Positions 15,801 through 17,487 of a stretch of 17,487 nt of DNA are shown here, piece by piece. The stretch covers positions 1 to 17,487 of the forward strand of contig CAYUNT010000092.1 of assembly GCA_964446285.1 (NCBI GenBank), given 5' to 3'. Under the pieces are notes generated by a model that had not been told where the DNA came from, made no database searches, and saw only the letters and a list, made by a program, of their open reading frames with translations. The stretch comes from CAYUNT01 sp964446285 (lineage in GTDB: Bacteria > Sumerlaeota > Sumerlaeia > SLMS01 > CAYUNT01). Position 1 is the stretch's first letter, and every line of letters begins with the position of its first letter. A program made the position numbers and the translations under genes.

Positions 15801-17215
15801 GCCGGAATCGCCGCCTGCCCCGGATATACCGCCGCCACGCCGGGAGGCGGATTCACGCCGTCGGCGATCCAGCAGAGCATTCCCGCCGAAATATCCCATA
15901 CGCCATCTGCGCCGGAGCCTCCCTGTGCATTCTGGACATCCGCCCCCGCCGTTTCCGAACCGCGGCGCAGCGGTTTATCATCTGCAAAATCCTGGTTGCA
16001 GTTCACGTCCACATAGACCGTGTCGTAAGTTCCAGAAGTTGATTCGTCTGCCACAATCACCGCCGCGGGCGCATTGTTCGCGTAAGCGTATCCAAGCCGC
16101 AGACGCGCCGCCGCGGAGAGCAGCGCCGGATCCGGATGAACTGTATAGAAATACCGCCCACTGATCGAGCGGTCCGGCCACTGAAAATCCAAATCCACTG
16201 GCTCATGCGTCCAGCCCGATTCGGAGCCATAATCAATTCGCAGGCGCGCGCGGCAAATTCCATTCTCGCGTGTGATGCCGTCCACCTCCAGCGTGTGCGC
16301 ATACCACGAATCCGGTTTATCCCAATATGTGTCTGGGCCAATCGTGTCATTGGGGTTTGCCGTATAATAATATCCCGAAAGCGCATCATAAGCAAAAGGC
16401 CAGCCAGCATAAGGGCCGATCGGGATTCTCGCTTGCGCGCCATCCAAATCCGGATGCGCGAAATCCACGCCTGTGTCCACGATGGCGATGACGATTCCTT
16501 TTCCCTTATAGCCTTTTTCCCATGCCTGATGCGCGCCCAGGACGTCGATGGCCTTGGTGGTGGAAGGGTGGCGCGTGCTGGGGGGCGCGGCTTGTTTTGT
16601 GGATAGGGGCGCGGCATAAGCGGGGGAGGGAGTGAGATGGCTCGCCGCCGCCGCCGCGCGGAGAGAATCGATGTAGTCGCGAACCTTTGCCTTTCCGCCT
16701 TGTTTCCAGATGGCGCGCAAATTGGGCTGCTGGCGCAGATTTTGCAATTCAGAAACGGGAGAATCCGGATCGGGTGAGGGGGCGATAGCAGGGGCGAACG
16801 TCTCTGTGGAAACAACCGTTCGCACGCCCGGCGACGTTGCCAGTTTGGCCAGATTCGCTGCGCGAACGCGTCCGGTTTCCCATCGCACACCCGCAACAGC
16901 GCGGCTTTGCGCCCTGCCTTGCAGCAGGCCGGGAGAGGGCGCATCCGCATCGAGCAAAACCGAAATCAGAATATCCTGTTCGGAGCCCGCCGCCGCGCTG
17001 GGGCCGCTGCCGATGGAAAACGCAGCCTTGAGCGCTGCGGCTTGCAGGTCGCTGCTAAGTTTCTTCCGAACCACTTCCGGCAAGCGCGCCTGCTGCGTCT
17101 CTTTATGCGATTCAGGCGCTGGCTGGGGGACTTGCGCGGGCGCTGAAGGCAAAACCAGCATTGTGAGCAATGACAGGAAAAATACAACAGGCGGTCGAGA
17201 AAATCCTGGATTCAT
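12896..17215 (-). CDS. Exported pyrolysin/TPPII-like S8 subtilisin-family protease
   Basis: This 1,439-residue protein is a secreted serine endopeptidase. It has a signal peptide (MNPGFSRPP, hydrophobic VVFFLSLLTMLVLPSAPAQ to about residue 28) and a propeptide-like region (about 78-145, ending NLAKLATSPGVRTVVS). The catalytic domain has Asp247 in IAIVDTGVDFAHPDL, His486 in DKDGHGSGCAS, oxyanion Asn610 in ASGNGG and Ser703 in FSGTSMACPMAAG. About 239 residues separate Asp from His, far more than in ordinary subtilisins and recalling pyrolysin and tripeptidyl-peptidase II. Downstream are Ca-loop motifs (DHNGNGS 895-901, DANGNGQVEPGE 905-916) and a pre-peptidase C-terminal-like beta domain (about 1265-1370). 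No membrane anchor or sorting tail is obvious. ATG 17215 is chosen for the signal peptide and AGGAAA five bases upstream. It converges on folC with a 66-bp gap. Confidence 0.92.
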   Translation of the reverse strand: MNPGFSRPPVVFFLSLLTMLVLPSAPAQVPQPAPESHKETQQARLPEVVRKKLSSDLQAAALKAAFSIGSGPSAAAGSEQDILISVLLDADAPSPGLLQGRAQSRAVAGVRWETGRVRAANLAKLATSPGVRTVVSTETFAPAIAPSPDPDSPVSELQNLRQQPNLRAIWKQGGKAKVRDYIDSLRAAAAASHLTPSPAYAAPLSTKQAAPPSTRHPSTTKAIDVLGAHQAWEKGYKGKGIVIAIVDTGVDFAHPDLDGAQARIPIGPYAGWPFAYDALSGYYYTANPNDTIGPDTYWDKPDSWYAHTLEVDGITRENGICRARLRIDYGSESGWTHEPVDLDFQWPDRSISGRYFYTVHPDPALLSAAARLRLGYAYANNAPAAVIVADESTSGTYDTVYVDVNCNQDFADDKPLRRGSETAGADVQNAQGGSGADGVWDISAGMLCWIADGVNPPPGVAAVYPGQAAIPAAGRLICFVGDKDGHGSGCASVAAARGVISDPNATGPSNTLFAGGSNVGGAGGAVLAGMAPEAKIAAFQNGSSLIFDSWTLAAIGLDGVANSGDEAQVISNSWGDSRTIADGWDEVSRFANNLNRAEAQNSTILVASGNGGPGYGTQIAPGGGTILSVGASTSIGSTMNFERVLPSQHSWGSVIPFSGRGPGTLGDMSPDVLAVGAWGTAATPLNRSTRNGQGAYVAFSGTSMACPMAAGAMALTYQAFSEANGHLPAYNEARSLLLGGALDFGYDVLTQGSGQVNAGQSTALAAGETWLVNPPQWMAGNYRGKTYPAFSALMHRGETATARFAVLNPSAAAASIHISDCEWILAHERYLEFDLPYVVGIAGKPNWLLDISADVEAYDPDFIRIVASFGFSTFDLDGNYSEDNRWGVLFADWTDHNGNGSLWTDANGNGQVEPGEIDVDAQTQISEYNRMTYGYNSAPVIEATVGRRALQMRHNGVFAGLQRISGNRNVHFKVRILYYKKTDWTWASAAPSEIAVEPGNTEEFLAQITIPADAPYGVHQGAIVVSDAAGQRAQIIPVVACVAPNDLPFDFGSDTISVGIARLRARDFQTPSPIHPYENGLFSGVFNWAWRYEAGDWRFFYFDLPANALPTGAALITDTQWASAPTDIDTWIAGPVADSYSAAFPEFFGPSGAEVVGGSANAYRSAGIFGFSTSTGGAREIAGAPLESGLHFLALHQVLSAGLETHEAMSGSAWRIQTMPYPVRLEGFSGRWTQLLSSEKALEEGAAIEAYGFSRPQESVEQVRQDDPNNACTASWVRALDLDHCGLLEIDCASTTAMDIDLFLYRDGGNGVWDCKSGDDAQIASSTTPSAEEHIVLSKPADGRYWIAMHGYRVPSPPQDFRIRIRAVQGSDMQILAPPSGSVTTSAPVEFQLQWSKAVEGDDWEGILWMGPASTPMAMQVPVLLRARPITPRNGWAVY

Positions 17216-17302
17216 CAGCGTTTCCTGGCATGGAATTCCATACATCCGGCGCGAATCATCCGGCACACATTCAATGCCCGCAATGCGTTTTCGGTTCAAT
17301 CT

Positions 17303-17429
17303 GTATGTGGGGGGAAAAAGTTGTGAGTTGTGGGTTGTGAGTTGTGAGCAAAAAGAGAATTGGGCGAGAGGTGGTTTGGAAAAAGAAATGACCCAAAGGA
17401 CTCAAAAGATCAAAGTGATACCATTTTCC
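17303..17429 (-). repeat. 127-bp dispersed repeat, right copy, upstream of the S8 protease
   Basis: The reverse complement of this stretch is 121/127 identical to 4214-4340, gap-free. Here the heptamer series is intact: TTGTGAG (17321), TTGTGGG (17328), TTGTGAG (17335) and TTGTGAG (17342) on the plus strand, four perfect-length units. It ends 87 bp before the protease start codon and reads toward it, so it probably lies in or overlaps the protease promoter region. The remaining 17430-17487 shows nothing identifiable. Confidence 0.9.
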
Positions 17430-17487
17430 TTTGATTCTGTTGTTGGTGTCTCGGTTTCCCAGGGCGGCGCTTTGCTTGCCCTTCTAT

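Overview
The window looks like a chromosomal segment of a GC-rich, didermic (outer-membrane) bacterium. The evidence is a lipobox lipoprotein with BamE-like short motifs, a 1,439-residue exported subtilisin-like protease and many AGGAG-type ribosome sites. The mix of a type III-style CRISPR accessory gene, bacterial NurA-HerA and a very large S8 protease with Ca-binding DxNxNG loops would fit an environmental lineage such as Planctomycetota, Hydrogenedentota or Sumerlaeota. That is a guess; no rRNA or other marker is present.

Layout. (1) 1-2720: the end of a CRISPR-cas locus. It holds a strongly folded leader (43-147), cas1, and a CARF-HEPN ribonuclease gene of the Csm6/Csx1 type. No repeat array, cas2 or effector genes lie inside the window; they would have to be to the left or elsewhere. 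(2) 2730-4214: a complete IS4-family insertion sequence with an intact YREK transposase. Its 16-bp ends match at 14 of 16 positions. It sits 9 bp behind the csm6 stop codon. (3) 4214-4340: one copy of a 127-bp repeat whose inverted partner lies at 17303-17429 (121/127 identical). Together they bracket 13 kb. (4) 4341-4760: a structured region with a possible 82-codon leader ORF ending Leu-Ser-Leu-Val-Ile-Val-stop. The stop codon overlaps a perfect 13-bp terminator stem, and a second terminator follows before ilvB. This could be a branched-chain amino-acid attenuator. (5) 4761-6647: ilvB, with no adjacent ilvN. (6) 7009-10454: a nurA-herA pair, probably one transcript, for DNA-end processing. 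(7) 10514-11128 (minus): a small lipoprotein. (8) 11342-12829: folC. (9) 12896-17215 (minus): an exported pyrolysin/TPPII-like S8 protease whose upstream region carries the right copy of the 127-bp repeat.

The genes are mostly separate units: immunity (cas1, csm6, perhaps nurA-herA), branched-chain amino-acid and folate metabolism, and secreted proteolysis. The observations most worth testing are the leader/terminator arrangement before ilvB, the dispersed 127-bp repeat placed upstream of two transcription units, the alternative-pairing RNA before cas1, and nurA-herA close to a CRISPR locus.
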